DNA of 64,000 nt from Microvirga arabica (lineage in GTDB: Bacteria > Pseudomonadota > Alphaproteobacteria > Rhizobiales > Beijerinckiaceae), in NCBI RefSeq assembly GCF_016811235.1, contig NZ_JAFBID010000015.1, positions 35,179 through 99,178 of the forward strand, in the 5' to 3' direction. Within the stretch, counting starts at the first letter, position 1, and every line of letters starts with the position of its first letter. Shown piece by piece: positions 8,976 to 20,112 of the stretch. The translations under genes and the position numbers were made by a program. The notes under the pieces are model-generated. The model did not search any database and was not told the origin of the DNA. It saw only the letters and a program-made list of their open reading frames with translations.

Positions 8976-10217
8976 TCAGAAGGCGGTTGCAGGCAGGCTG
9001 CGGGACACGATCCGCTGCGGAGCGAGCCCCTCGGCCGCCAGAACCTCGAACACCTCCAATGTATGTTGTCTGTCGCGCGTTTCGATAGTGATGTCGATGG
9101 AAACGCCCTTGGCCGGCACGTCCAGGAACAGGCGGCCGTGCGACACCTCCAGGATGTTGGCCCCAAGCTGGCCGAGCAGGCTCGCCACGCGGCCCAACAG
9201 GCCCGGCCGGTCATTGGAGGTGATGCGGAAGGAGGTGATGCGGTCGTCTCGCTCCAGTTCGCGCACCATGACGGACGCGAGGATCCGGGCGTCGATGTTG
9301 CCGCCGCAGAGCACGAGGCCCACGCGCTTGCCCTCGAACCGTTCAGGAGCCGCCATCATGGCGGCAAGCCCCGCCGCGCCTGCGCCCTCCGCCATGGTCC
9401 GCTGCAGGGTGGCATAAGCGTTGACCGCGCGCTCGATTACGGGCTCCTCGACGGCAATGATGTCGGACACCAGATCGCGCACGATGGGCAGCGGCAGCTG
9501 CCCGACGGTCTTCACCGCGATGCCCTCGGCGAGCGTCGCGCCGCCGATGGGCTGGTTCTCGCCCCGGATGGCGTTGCGGAAGGACGGGTAGAGGGCGGCC
9601 TCCACGCCGATGATCTCGATGCTGGGCTTGAGCGCCTTCACGGCGACCGTGATGCCGGAAATGAGCCCGCCGCCGCCGATGGGCACGATGATCTGGTCGA
9701 GATCCGGCGCGTCGGCCAGCATCTCCAACCCGATGGTGCCTTGGCCGGCCATGACCTTCGGGTCGTCGTAAGGGTGCACGAAAACGAGGCCCTCGGCCTC
9801 CGCGATCTCGCGGGCGCGGGCAGCCGACTCATAGAGCGTCTCGCCGAACAGGATCACCTTGGCCCCGTAGGAGCGGGTGTTCTCCGCCTTCACGAGAGGC
9901 GTGCCCTCCGGCATGACGATGGTGGCCGGGATGCCGAGACGGCGCGCATGATAGGCCACCGCCTGGGCGTGGTTGCCCGCCGACATGGCGATGACCCCGC
10001 GGGCGCGCTCGTCGGCTTTCAGGCTCTCCAGCTTCGTCACCGCGCCGCGCTCCTTGAAGGAGCCGGTCGGCTGCATGTTCTCGTGCTTCACGCAGACGGT
10101 GGCGCCGGTGAGCTGCGACAGGCGAGGGGCGGGAACAAGCGGTGTCCGCAGCACCTGACCGCGGATCGTCTCCGCAGCACGGGTCACATCGTCGATGGTG
10201 ATGGCGTAATCGGCCAC
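8976..10217 (-). CDS. ilvA: Threonine ammonia-lyase (PLP-dependent, ACT domain)
   Basis: It deaminates threonine to 2-oxobutyrate and ammonia, the entry to isoleucine synthesis. It has 413 residues. The PLP lysine is K55 in TGSFKERGA, the phosphate-binding glycine loop is VPIGGGGLISG near residue 180, and the C-terminal ACT domain begins ITSFRITSNDRPGLLGRVAS near residue 327. The single ACT domain and length resemble the shorter class often annotated as ilvA or tdcB, so biosynthetic versus catabolic use is not settled. It leads a two-gene unit with the RDD protein. Confidence 0.92.
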   Translation of the reverse strand: MADYAITIDDVTRAAETIRGQVLRTPLVPAPRLSQLTGATVCVKHENMQPTGSFKERGAVTKLESLKADERARGVIAMSAGNHAQAVAYHARRLGIPATIVMPEGTPLVKAENTRSYGAKVILFGETLYESAARAREIAEAEGLVFVHPYDDPKVMAGQGTIGLEMLADAPDLDQIIVPIGGGGLISGITVAVKALKPSIEIIGVEAALYPSFRNAIRGENQPIGGATLAEGIAVKTVGQLPLPIVRDLVSDIIAVEEPVIERAVNAYATLQRTMAEGAGAAGLAAMMAAPERFEGKRVGLVLCGGNIDARILASVMVRELERDDRITSFRITSNDRPGLLGRVASLLGQLGANILEVSHGRLFLDVPAKGVSIDITIETRDRQHTLEVFEVLAAEGLAPQRIVSRSLPATAF

Positions 10218-10245
10218 GATTTCCTCCGGAGACTTATTATACGCC

Positions 10246-11601
10246 TTAAACAGGTCTTGGTGTTGGATCCTTGAAACCCAGCAGGCCGCCGGGCCGGAAG
10301 ATCAGGAACACGACGAGTGCCGCATAAAGCGCCATGTCGCGAATCTCGATGGGCAGATACGCCGACCACAGGGTTTCGAACAAGCCCACGGCGAAACCTC
10401 CTAACATCGCCCCGGGGATGGAGCCAATCCCGCCGATGATGGCCGCGATCAGCGCCTTGAGGCCGTACTGGAAGCCTCCCGCGAAGCCGAGGCCGCCATA
10501 TTGGGCGACGATCAGCATCCCTGAGAGACCCGCCATAGCGCCGGCCAGAGCCAGAGTTTGGGTCAGCAGGCGAGGGCCGTTGACTCCCATAAGCGCTGCG
10601 GCTTTCGCATCATCCGCATAGGCCCGCCAGGCTCGCCCGAAGGTGGTCGCCTGAACGAGCCAGAGAAGGCCCAACGCTGCGATCAGGCCGATGCCGCTGG
10701 TGATGGCGGTGATCGGCGTCAGGCTGACGAGAAAATCCTGTGCACGGGCCAGCGGCCAGGCCTCGGACCAGATCGGCGGCAGCCAGACGGTCACGGGACT
10801 CTGCACGAGCCGCAGGTATTCCATGAGAAACAGGGAGAGGCCGACGGTCGCGATGAGGCTCGGCTGCGGGCTCTGGGCCTCGATCCGCCCGATGGTGAAG
10901 TGACCCCCGACCGCGCTGTGGATCGCGCCGGCGAAGAGCGCGGCGGCAAGGCCTGCCGCCAGCCCGCGCACAGGCGCACTGCCGCCGGAGGCCAGCACCA
11001 CCGAAGCGCCGGCAATGGTGGCCGCCGAGCCCACGGCCGCGAGTTCTCCGAAGGCGAGGTTGATCCGCCCGCTCAGGCCGAACACCAGGGCAAAGGCGAC
11101 CGAGAGCAGGGCATAGATAGCGGTTCGCGGCAGGCTCACGAGGATCTGCTGCAGCCAGTATGCCACCGCCATCGGAATCTCGGTCACGTCCGCGTCGGCC
11201 CGGCTGCCCGGATCGCCCGCTGTGCCCTCGGGCGTCTCGAGATAGAAGCGCTTGAGCATGTAGAGGCTGGCGCCGGAGAGCAGTCCTTCCTCGGTGCCGA
11301 GGCCCGTCAGCTCTGCCTTGTTGGGCGACAGCCCCTCGGCGGCGAACTGACAGATGGCGAACCGCTCCAGCACCGGGCGGTCGGGGTATTGGGCGATGTA
11401 GTCGATCCGCAGGCTTCGCGCGACCGGCCCCTCGCGGACTCGCTCGACGGCGATCACCGCACCTGGATTGAGCGCCGGCAGGGCCGATCGGCAGACCCGC
11501 GTCTGTTCGGCGTCGATGGCAAGCCCGCAGGCCGATAGGAGACTCAGACTCCACAGGAGGATGGCGAGCCGCCACACCCTGACGAGTCCTGAGCCTGACA
11601 C
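10246..11601 (-). CDS. LivH-type branched-chain amino acid ABC permease with fused lipoprotein-like N-terminal domain
   Basis: The last 290 residues are a LivH-type inner-membrane permease (about eight spans; FGLSGRINLAFGELAAVG, the conserved LMGVNGPRL loop, and GGIGSIPGAMLGGFAVGLFE). The first 150 residues are unusual: a signal sequence with a lipobox-like LLSACG, then a soluble domain of Cys and charged residues. No LivM, LivG, LivF or binding protein lies nearby. The N-terminal domain would sit outside the membrane and could be a fused substrate-handling module; that is inference. Neighbours are convergent or unrelated metabolic genes. Confidence 0.8.
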   Translation of the reverse strand: MSGSGLVRVWRLAILLWSLSLLSACGLAIDAEQTRVCRSALPALNPGAVIAVERVREGPVARSLRIDYIAQYPDRPVLERFAICQFAAEGLSPNKAELTGLGTEEGLLSGASLYMLKRFYLETPEGTAGDPGSRADADVTEIPMAVAYWLQQILVSLPRTAIYALLSVAFALVFGLSGRINLAFGELAAVGSAATIAGASVVLASGGSAPVRGLAAGLAAALFAGAIHSAVGGHFTIGRIEAQSPQPSLIATVGLSLFLMEYLRLVQSPVTVWLPPIWSEAWPLARAQDFLVSLTPITAITSGIGLIAALGLLWLVQATTFGRAWRAYADDAKAAALMGVNGPRLLTQTLALAGAMAGLSGMLIVAQYGGLGFAGGFQYGLKALIAAIIGGIGSIPGAMLGGFAVGLFETLWSAYLPIEIRDMALYAALVVFLIFRPGGLLGFKDPTPRPV

Positions 11602-11628
11602 GGGCGGGCCTGGGTTGTTATCGAAGGG

Positions 11629-13110
<1,482 letters not shown>

Positions 13111-14163
13111 ATGGACGAGAGCGTCGAAATCGTCTGCGAGAAGCAGGGGGAAGCCGGGCTCATCACGCTCAACCGTCCCAAGGCGCTCAACGCCCTCAAC
13201 CTCGCCATGGTTCGCGAGATGCGCCGGGCGCTCGATGCCTGGGAGCGGGACTCGTCCGTCACCCGGGTGATCGTGAAAGGCGCGGGTGAGAAGGCCTTCT
13301 GCGCCGGCGGCGACATCCGGCAGCTCACCGAGAGCCTGAAGGCCGGAAAGCGCGACGAGGCGCTCGCCTTCTGGCGTGAGGAATACCAGCTCAACATCCG
13401 CATCAAGCGCTATGCCAAGCCCTACATCGCCCTCATCGATGGCATCGTCATGGGCGGCGGCGTCGGCGTGTCCCTGCACGGCTCGCACCGGGTGGCGGGC
13501 GAGCGCTACCTCTTCGCCATGCCTGAGGTCGGAATCGGCTTCTTCCCTGACGTCGGCGCCACCTATGCCCTGCCGCGCCTGCCGGGCGAGACCGGCATGT
13601 ACCTCGCTCTCACCGGCGAGCGCGTGAAGCGGGCCGACGCGGTGATGCTGAGGCTGGCGACGCATGCGGTCGCGAGCGAAAGCATCCCGAAATTGCGGGC
13701 GGCGCTGATCGCCGGCGCGCCGGTGGACGAAGCGTTGGCCCAAGCCATGGCCGATCCGGGCCCGGCCCCGCTGGAGGCGCACCGGGCCGTGATCGATTCC
13801 TGCTTCTCGGCGGAGAGCGTCGCCGCTGTGATGCAGCGTCTCGACGAGGCTGCCGCGAAAGGCTCGGAGTTTGCCGCCAAGACCGCCGCAGGCATGCGCA
13901 CCAAGTCGCCGACCAGCATGAACCTCGCCTTCGAGCAGGTGCGCCGGGGCGCCACCCTCGATTTCGAAGAGGCCATGAAGGTCGAGTTCCGCATCGTCTC
14001 GCGCATCGGCGACGGCCAAGACTTCTACGAGGGTGTCCGGGCGGTGATCATCGACAAGGACAACCAGCCCCGCTGGCAGCCCGCCTCCTTTGAGCAGGTG
14101 GACAGGGCCGCGATCGAGCGGCACTTCGCGAGCCTCGGCGATCGCGAACTGGAGACTGCCTGA
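13111..14163 (+). CDS. 3-hydroxyisobutyryl-CoA hydrolase (enoyl-CoA hydratase family)
   Basis: It hydrolyses 3-hydroxyisobutyryl-CoA in valine breakdown. It has 350 residues from the ATG at 13111, chosen for its AAGGAG ribosome-binding site 6 bases upstream; earlier in-frame starts at 13042 and 13096 lack one. The crotonase fold is clear: GEKAFCAGGDIRQL (first oxyanion-hole loop), GIVMGGGVGVSLHGSHRV (second), and FAMPEVGIGFFPDVGATY, which is typical of the hydrolase subgroup, not plain hydratases. The long C-terminal region (about 110 residues) also fits. Its stop overlaps the next gene's start by one base. Confidence 0.9.
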   Translation: MDESVEIVCEKQGEAGLITLNRPKALNALNLAMVREMRRALDAWERDSSVTRVIVKGAGEKAFCAGGDIRQLTESLKAGKRDEALAFWREEYQLNIRIKRYAKPYIALIDGIVMGGGVGVSLHGSHRVAGERYLFAMPEVGIGFFPDVGATYALPRLPGETGMYLALTGERVKRADAVMLRLATHAVASESIPKLRAALIAGAPVDEALAQAMADPGPAPLEAHRAVIDSCFSAESVAAVMQRLDEAAAKGSEFAAKTAAGMRTKSPTSMNLAFEQVRRGATLDFEEAMKVEFRIVSRIGDGQDFYEGVRAVIIDKDNQPRWQPASFEQVDRAAIERHFASLGDRELETA

Positions 14164-14621
14164 TGCCCCACAGAGGCAGCCAGTCGTCCGGCCACGCGGC
14201 CCGGGAATACCTTTCCGACCGGATCGAGGAGCGCCCCGCACCCCAGGGCTTCATGCGCTGGAGCTTCGTGCTCACCTGCTTCATGCGCATCCTGGCGATT
14301 CTCTGGATCATGAAGGGCCTGAGTTCCTGGGCGGTGATCCTCGGCATCTGGACTCCGGCCGGCCAGTTCGAGGCGCGCTCCACGGGCTATCAGGCCACCA
14401 TCATCTATTTCGCCCTGATCGACCTGATCGCGGCCGTCGGCCTGTGGATGGCGAGCACTTGGGGGGGAATCATGTGGCTTCTCGCCATCATGAGCCATCT
14501 CATCCTAGCAGCTTTCTTTCCGGGCATCCTCGCAAGCGGCATGGTGACCGTGGCGTTCTTCCTTACGCTCATGGCGGTCTATCTAGGGATTTCCTGGCTC
14601 GCTGCCCGAGAGGGCCACTGA
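14163..14621 (+). CDS. DUF6163 family membrane protein
   Basis: This 152-residue protein has four predicted membrane spans (FVLTCFMRILAILWIMKGL, TIIYFALIDLIAAVGLWM, MWLLAIMSHLILAAFF, MVTVAFFLTLMAVYLGI) after a polar 30-residue N-terminus. It matches an alphaproteobacterial family of unknown function. ATG overlaps the stop of the CoA hydrolase gene (TGATG), so the two are probably translationally coupled, although no functional link is known. Confidence 0.75.
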   Translation: MPHRGSQSSGHAAREYLSDRIEERPAPQGFMRWSFVLTCFMRILAILWIMKGLSSWAVILGIWTPAGQFEARSTGYQATIIYFALIDLIAAVGLWMASTWGGIMWLLAIMSHLILAAFFPGILASGMVTVAFFLTLMAVYLGISWLAAREGH

Positions 14622-14877
14622 CCGGCTGTAAGGCCAAGCTCCTCACGCAGAAGTGTATCCTCAGGACAACACTCGAAGGTTACATCGTGCTCAGGAGCGG
14701 TTCCGGGCTGCGAGGGACGGCCGGTTGGGCGCTTTGCCATAAAACGGCCCCGATGTTCCTCGTTTTCGATACCATTCCTTAATCCAATCCGGGCACTTAT
14801 CGCCAGGAGAGGAGGGAGCCGGGCACCTGTCCGCCGCTCCCGCCGTGACCACTTCTAACCGGGAAGAGCCTGCGCTC

Positions 14878-16149
14878 ATGTTGTCTCGCCGTACCCTACT
14901 GACTGGATCGCTCGCCCTGATCTTCACGCCGGCCACCGGGGCCATGGCGCAGCAGTTCGCCCAGAACCAGGCCGAGTGGTCGCAGAATTACGAGGCGGTC
15001 TCCCGCACCCGCGTGCAGCGGACTTCGACCCCCATGCTTTCGGCCGAGTCGCTCGCCGCCACCGAGCAGATGATCGAATACTACCGCAACATTGCGGCCC
15101 GCGGCGGCTGGCAGCCCGTGCAGGGCGTTCAGGGCCTGCGCGTCGGCTCCAAGAGCCCGGCCGTCATGGCCCTGCGCCAGCGCCTCATCATTTCCGGCGA
15201 TCTCGATCCGGCCGCCGGCGAATCGCCGATTTATGATTCCTACGTCGAGGCGGCCGTCCGCCGCTTCCAGGCCCGCCACGGCATCAGCTCCACGGGCACC
15301 ATGACGGGCCCAACGGTCGTCGCCATGAACGTGCCGGTCGACCTGCGCATCCGCCAGCTCGAGATCAACGTGGCCCGCCTGCGCAGCCTCGTGGGCTCCG
15401 GGCTGCCCGGCCGCTATGCGGTGGCCAACATCCCGGCCGCTCTCGTCGAGGCGGTGGAGGGCGGCGTCGTGCACTCCCGCCACGCGGCCGGCGTCGGCAA
15501 GATCGACCGCCAGTCGCCCCTGCTGAACTCGAAGGTGGTCGAGGTCAACTTCAACCCGTTCTGGACGGCTCCTGCCTCGGTGGTGAAGAAGGACCTCATC
15601 CCGAAGATGCAGAAGGAGCCGAACTATCTCGCCGAGAACAAGATCCGCATCTTCAATGCGGCCGGCCAGGAAATTCCCTCCAGCCAGATCAACTGGTTCT
15701 CCGACGAGGCGACCCGCTACCGCTTCCGCCAGGATCCGGGCGGCGACCTGAACTCCATGGGGTTCGTGCGCATCAACATCCCGAACCAGCACGGCGTCTA
15801 CATGCACGACACGCCCTCCAAGGGCATCTTCGGCGACGACTTCCGCTTCGTCTCCTCGGGCTGCATCCGCATCCAGAACGTGCGCGACTACATCGAGTGG
15901 CTCCTGAAGGACACCCCCGGCTGGAGCCGCGAGCAGATCGACGCTACCTTCCGGTCCGGCGAGCGCATCGACGCCCGCCTGGCTCAAGCCGTTCCGATCC
16001 ACTGGATCTATGTCACCGCCTGGGCGACCCCGGACGGCCTCGTGCAGTTCCGCGACGACATCTACAACAAGGACGGCCTCGGCAATGCCATCCCGGTCGC
16101 GAGCCGCGTGCCGACCGAGCCGGACCAGGAGATGTTCCTGCAGAACTGA
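14878..16149 (+). CDS. Periplasmic murein L,D-transpeptidase (YkuD/YcbB type)
   Basis: It forms 3-3 peptide cross-links in peptidoglycan, or attaches proteins to it. It has 423 residues from the ATG at 14878, which opens a twin-Arg style signal (MLSRRTLLTGSLALIF, cleaved after AMA). A peptidoglycan-binding domain spans about residues 95-150 (SYVEAAVRRFQARHGI). The catalytic domain carries YMHDTPSK and SSGCIRIQN, with the Cys nucleophile in the latter. The large insert between domains resembles the YcbB/LdtD subgroup. An ATG-like start at 14845 would hide the signal. A strong terminator follows. Confidence 0.92.
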   Translation: MLSRRTLLTGSLALIFTPATGAMAQQFAQNQAEWSQNYEAVSRTRVQRTSTPMLSAESLAATEQMIEYYRNIAARGGWQPVQGVQGLRVGSKSPAVMALRQRLIISGDLDPAAGESPIYDSYVEAAVRRFQARHGISSTGTMTGPTVVAMNVPVDLRIRQLEINVARLRSLVGSGLPGRYAVANIPAALVEAVEGGVVHSRHAAGVGKIDRQSPLLNSKVVEVNFNPFWTAPASVVKKDLIPKMQKEPNYLAENKIRIFNAAGQEIPSSQINWFSDEATRYRFRQDPGGDLNSMGFVRINIPNQHGVYMHDTPSKGIFGDDFRFVSSGCIRIQNVRDYIEWLLKDTPGWSREQIDATFRSGERIDARLAQAVPIHWIYVTAWATPDGLVQFRDDIYNKDGLGNAIPVASRVPTEPDQEMFLQN

Positions 16150-16172
16150 GGTTCTTTTCTCACCAAGCTTCG

Positions 16173-16196
16173 ACAGCCCGCCCTCCGGCGGGCTGT
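16173..16196 (+). terminator. Hairpin terminator after the L,D-transpeptidase gene
   Basis: A perfect 10-bp stem (ACAGCCCGCC / GGCGGGCTGT) with a CTCC loop lies 24 bases after the stop and is followed by TGCATTT, a weak T tract. Confidence 0.75.
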
Positions 16197-16325
16197 TGCA
16201 TTTCCAGGGCTGGGTAGGCATGTCTCCGGAGCAGTTGGCGCGGCGAAGCCCGCCATGTTAAAGGCCACGGCACGTGCAGATCGAGCGGCCGTTTCGGCAT
16301 AGACTCCAGGAAGGCGAGGGTACCC

Positions 16326-17630
16326 ATGAGCGCCAGTGAAGCGGCACACAGCCATCTCTCCAACAGCTTCTTTTCGGCAAGCCTCGCGGACAGCGATCCC
16401 GAAATTGCCCGCGCCATCGGGCTGGAGCTCGGCCGCCAGCGCGACGAGATCGAGCTGATCGCCTCCGAGAACATCGTTTCGCGCGCCGTCCTTGAGGCTC
16501 AAGGCTCGGTGATGACCAACAAGTACGCGGAGGGCTACCCCGGCCGCCGCTACTACGGCGGCTGCCAGTTCGTCGACATGGCCGAGGAACTGGCGATTGA
16601 GCGCGCCAAGCGCCTGTTCGACTGCCGGTTCGCCAACGTTCAGCCGAACTCCGGCTCCCAGGCCAACCAGGCCGTGTTCATGGCCCTCATGAAGCCGGGC
16701 GACACCTTCATGGGCCTGGATCTCGCCTGCGGCGGCCACCTGACCCACGGTTCGCCGGTCAACATGTCCGGCAAGTGGTTCAACGTGGTGAGCTACAAGG
16801 TGCGCGAGAGCGACCAGATCATCGACATGGATGAGGTGGCGCAGTTGGCCCGCGAGCACAAGCCGAAGGTGATCGTCGCCGGCGGCTCGGCCTATTCCCG
16901 CTTCTGGGACTTCGCCCGCTTCCGCGAGATCGCCGACGAGGTCGGTGCCTTCTTCATGGTGGATATCGCGCATTTCGCGGGCCTTGTTGCCGGCGGCGCT
17001 CATCCGTCGCCGTTCCCACATGCCCATGTCGTCACCACGACCACGCACAAGACCCTGCGCGGTCCGCGCGGCGGCATGATCCTCACCAACGAGGAAGACT
17101 TGGCGAAGAAGTTCAACTCGGCCATCTTCCCCGGCCTTCAGGGCGGCCCGCTCATGCACGTCATTGCCGCCAAGGCGGTCGCTTTTGGCGAGGCCCTGCG
17201 CCCCGAGTTCAAGCTCTATGCCCGCTCGGTTGTCGAGAACGCCAAGGTGCTGGCCGACACCATGCTGGCGAATGGCTATGCCATCGTGGCCGGCGGCACG
17301 GACAACCACCTCATGCTGGTGGATCTTCGCCCGAAGAAGCTCACCGGCAAGGCGGCGGAAGCATCCCTCGGCCGCGCCCACATCACCTGCAACAAGAACG
17401 GCGTGCCGTTCGACCCCGAGAAGCCGATGGTCACCTCAGGCGTGCGCCTTGGGACGCCCGCCGCCACGTCCCGCGGCTTTGGTGTGGCCGAGTTCAAGCG
17501 GGTGGGCGAGCTGATCGTCGAGACCCTGGACGGCTTGGCGAAGAACGGCGACGAGGGCAACGCCTCGGTCGAGGAATCGGTCAAGCAGCGCGTTCACGAG
17601 CTGACCCGCCGCTTCCCGATCTACGGGTGA
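16326..17630 (+). CDS. glyA: Serine hydroxymethyltransferase
   Basis: GlyA interconverts serine and glycine while making 5,10-methylene-tetrahydrofolate, the main one-carbon entry. It has 434 residues. Family landmarks include [35 protein letters not shown], the PLP lysine in [14 protein letters not shown], and the C-terminal [11 protein letters not shown]. The start is supported by GGCGAGGGTACCC before ATG. It heads a run with nrdR and the rib genes; the glyA-nrdR-rib order is common in alphaproteobacteria. Confidence 0.97.
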   Translation: MSASEAAHSHLSNSFFSASLADSDPEIARAIGLELGRQRDEIELIASENIVSRAVLEAQGSVMTNKYAEGYPGRRYYGGCQFVDMAEELAIERAKRLFDCRFANVQPNSGSQANQAVFMALMKPGDTFMGLDLACGGHLTHGSPVNMSGKWFNVVSYKVRESDQIIDMDEVAQLAREHKPKVIVAGGSAYSRFWDFARFREIADEVGAFFMVDIAHFAGLVAGGAHPSPFPHAHVVTTTTHKTLRGPRGGMILTNEEDLAKKFNSAIFPGLQGGPLMHVIAAKAVAFGEALRPEFKLYARSVVENAKVLADTMLANGYAIVAGGTDNHLMLVDLRPKKLTGKAAEASLGRAHITCNKNGVPFDPEKPMVTSGVRLGTPAATSRGFGVAEFKRVGELIVETLDGLAKNGDEGNASVEESVKQRVHELTRRFPIYG

Positions 17631-17645
17631 GGGTATAGCTGATCC

Positions 17646-18155
17646 ATGCGTTGCCCTTATTGCGGGGGCCTGGACACCCAGGTGAAGGATTCCCGCCCCA
17701 CGGACGATTCCTCGTCCATCCGCCGCCGCCGCATCTGCCCGGATTGCGGCGGTCGCTTCACGACCTTCGAGCGCGTGCAGCTGCGCGAACTCACGGTAGT
17801 GAAGCGCTCAGGCCGTCGCGTGCCCTTCGACCGGGACAAGCTCCAGCAATCGGTGGACGTGGCGCTGCGCAAGCGGCCGGTGGAGCCCGAGCGCGTCGAG
17901 CGCATGATCAACGGCATCGTGCGCCAGCTTGAGAGCATGAGCGACGGCGAGGTGTCCAGCGAACAGGTGGGCGAGCTCGTCATGGAAGGGCTGAAAGGCC
18001 TCGACGATGTGGCCTATGTGCGCTTCGCTTCCGTCTACAAGAACTTTCGCGAAGCCAGGGACTTCGAGGAGATTCTTGGCAAGCTGGCTGAAGGCGAGAC
18101 CGAGGAGGATCTGCCGCCTCCGCCGAAGAAAAAGCGCGCTTCGAGCGAGCCATGA
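17646..18155 (+). CDS. nrdR: Transcriptional repressor NrdR
   Basis: NrdR represses ribonucleotide reductase genes when (d)ATP is abundant. It has 169 residues. The N-terminal zinc ribbon has C3, C6, C31 and C34 (MRCPYCGG and [10 protein letters not shown]), followed by the ATP-cone domain ([17 protein letters not shown]). The C-terminal tail is acidic, then Pro/Lys-rich. It lies 15 bases after glyA and overlaps ribD by 4 bases (ATGA). Confidence 0.97.
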   Translation: MRCPYCGGLDTQVKDSRPTDDSSSIRRRRICPDCGGRFTTFERVQLRELTVVKRSGRRVPFDRDKLQQSVDVALRKRPVEPERVERMINGIVRQLESMSDGEVSSEQVGELVMEGLKGLDDVAYVRFASVYKNFREARDFEEILGKLAEGETEEDLPPPPKKKRASSEP

Positions 18156-19300
18156 CCGACCCCGGCGCCAGGGGGCTGCCGCCTGACCGGAACGGCCACG
18201 ACGAGCGCTTCATGCGCCTCGCGCTTGCGCTCGGGTCTCGCCATCTCGGCCTGACTTGGCCCAACCCGTCCGTGGGAGCCGTGCTGGTCGATGAGAGCGG
18301 CAAGGTGCCTGTCATCGTCGCGCAAGGCATCACCCAGGCGGGCGGCAGGCCTCACGCCGAGCGCGTGGCCCTCGAGGCGGTAGGCAGGCGTGCCCGTGGA
18401 GCGACGCTCTACGTCACCCTCGAGCCCTGTGCCACCCGCAGCAGCCGGGACCACGGCCCGTCCTGCACCGACCTCATCGTGGCGGCCGGAGTCGGACGCC
18501 TCGTGGTCAGCGTCGCCGATCCGAGCCCGCACGCCGCCGGCCAAGGCCCGGAGCGCTTCAGCCATGCGGGCATCCCGATGAATGTCGGCTGCCTCGCCGA
18601 GGACGGCGCGAGGCTCCATCGCGGCCACATCACGCGGGTCACCAAGGGGCGTCCCGCCGTGACCGTGAAGCTCGCCCGCAGCACGGAAGGCTTTGCCGGT
18701 TCGCGCCATGGTCCGCGCCTGATCCTCACGGGAGAGATCGCCCAGGCGAAAGTCCACCTGATGCGCGCCCATGCGGATGCGATCATGGTCGGTGTCGGGA
18801 CGGTGCTGGCGGACGATCCTCTGCTGAACGTGCGCTTGCCCGGCCTGGAGAGCCGCTCGCCGGTCCGCATCGTGGTCGATTCTCAACTGAGGACTCCGGC
18901 AACGTCTCGGGTCGTCACCGGAGCCGGCGCAATCCCGACCTGGATCCTGACGACGGTGGAGGCCCCCGTTGAGGCTGAGAAAGCGCTGACCGCCCAGGGT
19001 GTCGAGGTCCTGCGAGTAGCTGCCGATGAAGCTGGCCGCGTTTCATTACCTGAGGCCCTGGGGCTTCTCGGCACGCGCGGGGTCACGCAGGTATTCTGCG
19101 AGGGCGGTCCGGATCTGGCGGACGCGCTGGCAAAGGCCGATCTCATTGACGATCTGATCCTGATCACGGGCCGCTCCGCGCGGGGGCAGGGCGACGTTCC
19201 GGCGCTCGGCCTGTCGCTGCAGGACCGCATGGATCAACTCTCGTTATGGGCCGAGGAGCAGATCGGCCCCGATCTTTTCATGTTCTGGGAGAGACCCTGA
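18152..19300 (+). CDS. ribD: Bifunctional riboflavin deaminase/reductase RibD
   Basis: RibD carries out the deaminase and reductase steps after GTP cyclohydrolase II. It has 382 residues. The N-terminal deaminase has PHAER, with the zinc His and catalytic Glu, and two zinc Cys in [15 protein letters not shown]. The usual spacing between these Cys is 8 residues (PCxHxGxTPPC); here it is 11 and the sequence differs. The reductase domain begins near residue 168 with a divergent opening and has [18 protein letters not shown] and [12 protein letters not shown]. It overlaps nrdR and ribE at its ends. Confidence 0.9.
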   Translation: MTDPGARGLPPDRNGHDERFMRLALALGSRHLGLTWPNPSVGAVLVDESGKVPVIVAQGITQAGGRPHAERVALEAVGRRARGATLYVTLEPCATRSSRDHGPSCTDLIVAAGVGRLVVSVADPSPHAAGQGPERFSHAGIPMNVGCLAEDGARLHRGHITRVTKGRPAVTVKLARSTEGFAGSRHGPRLILTGEIAQAKVHLMRAHADAIMVGVGTVLADDPLLNVRLPGLESRSPVRIVVDSQLRTPATSRVVTGAGAIPTWILTTVEAPVEAEKALTAQGVEVLRVAADEAGRVSLPEALGLLGTRGVTQVFCEGGPDLADALAKADLIDDLILITGRSARGQGDVPALGLSLQDRMDQLSLWAEEQIGPDLFMFWERP

Positions 19301-19935
19301 TGTTTACTGGTATCGTCACCGACGTCGGTGAAGTGGCGGCGGTGGAAGGGTCTCAAGACACCCTCAAGCGCCTGCGCATCCATTCATCCTATGATCCCGC
19401 CACGATCGTGCTCGGCGCGTCCATCGCCTGCGGCGGGCCGTGCCTGACTGTCGTGGCCTTCGGCCCTCGGGAGGGCGGCAGCTGGTTCGACGTGGATGCT
19501 GCGGCCGAGACGCTGGAGCGCACCACCGTCGGCGAGTGGCAGGCGGGCACCAGGGTTAATCTGGAGCGCTCCCTGAAGATTGGCGACGAACTCGGCGGCC
19601 ATATCGTGACCGGGCATGTGGACGGCTTGGCCACCATCGTGGCCAAGGAGGCGATCACGGCGGGCGACGATCCCTGGGGACCGACGGCCCGCTTCACCCT
19701 GAAGGTGCCGCCGGCGCTTGCCCCGTTCATTGCCGAAAAGGGCTCGGTCTGCCTCGACGGCACGTCGCTCACCGTGAACACGGTCAACGACGACATGTTC
19801 TCCGTGCTCATCATCCCGCATACGCTCGCCGTGACGACCTGGGGCGACCGGCAGGTGGGCGACAAGCTCAACCTCGAAGTCGACCTCATGGCCCGCTACG
19901 CCGCGCGGCTTGCGGACGCGCGCCGGGCGGGGTAG
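19300..19935 (+). CDS. ribE: Riboflavin synthase, alpha subunit
   Basis: It dismutates two 6,7-dimethyl-8-ribityllumazine molecules to riboflavin. It has 211 residues, from ATG overlapping the ribD stop (TGATG); [12 protein letters not shown] is the family's characteristic start. It has two lumazine-binding barrels, each with the pattern seen as GGHIVTGHVDG in the second half, and LDGTSLTVN near residue 150. The gene is called ribE or ribC in different species. Confidence 0.95.
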   Translation: MFTGIVTDVGEVAAVEGSQDTLKRLRIHSSYDPATIVLGASIACGGPCLTVVAFGPREGGSWFDVDAAAETLERTTVGEWQAGTRVNLERSLKIGDELGGHIVTGHVDGLATIVAKEAITAGDDPWGPTARFTLKVPPALAPFIAEKGSVCLDGTSLTVNTVNDDMFSVLIIPHTLAVTTWGDRQVGDKLNLEVDLMARYAARLADARRAG

Positions 19936-19971
19936 GGGAACGCCTAACGTTTCCCGTATTCCATACGCAGC

Positions 19972-20079
19972 CCTCATCCTGAGGAGGCCGCCAGGCCGTC
20001 TCGAAGGATCAGGGCGTTTCCAGTCCTCTCTGGAACCTCCTTCGAGACGCCTGCTCCGCAGGCTCCTCAGGAAGAGGTC
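19972..20079. repeat. Long palindromic intergenic repeat between ribE and ribH
   Basis: The left arm runs CTCATCCTGAGGAGG...GTCTCGAAGGA and the right arm TCCTTCGAGACG...CTCCTCAGGAAGAGG, forming a cruciform-type structure of about 108 bases. It resembles a repeat family widespread in Rhizobiales genomes (CTCATCCTGAGG...GTCTCGAAGGAT). It does not match the FMN riboswitch core. Confidence 0.7.
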
Positions 20080-20112
20080 AGAGGAGCTGTCAGAGTTCTG
20101 AACGGATTTCTC

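Noticed and set aside
19936..20112. Possible FMN riboswitch upstream of ribH
   Set aside because: The conserved RFN core is not visible; the structure is explained by a palindromic intergenic repeat.
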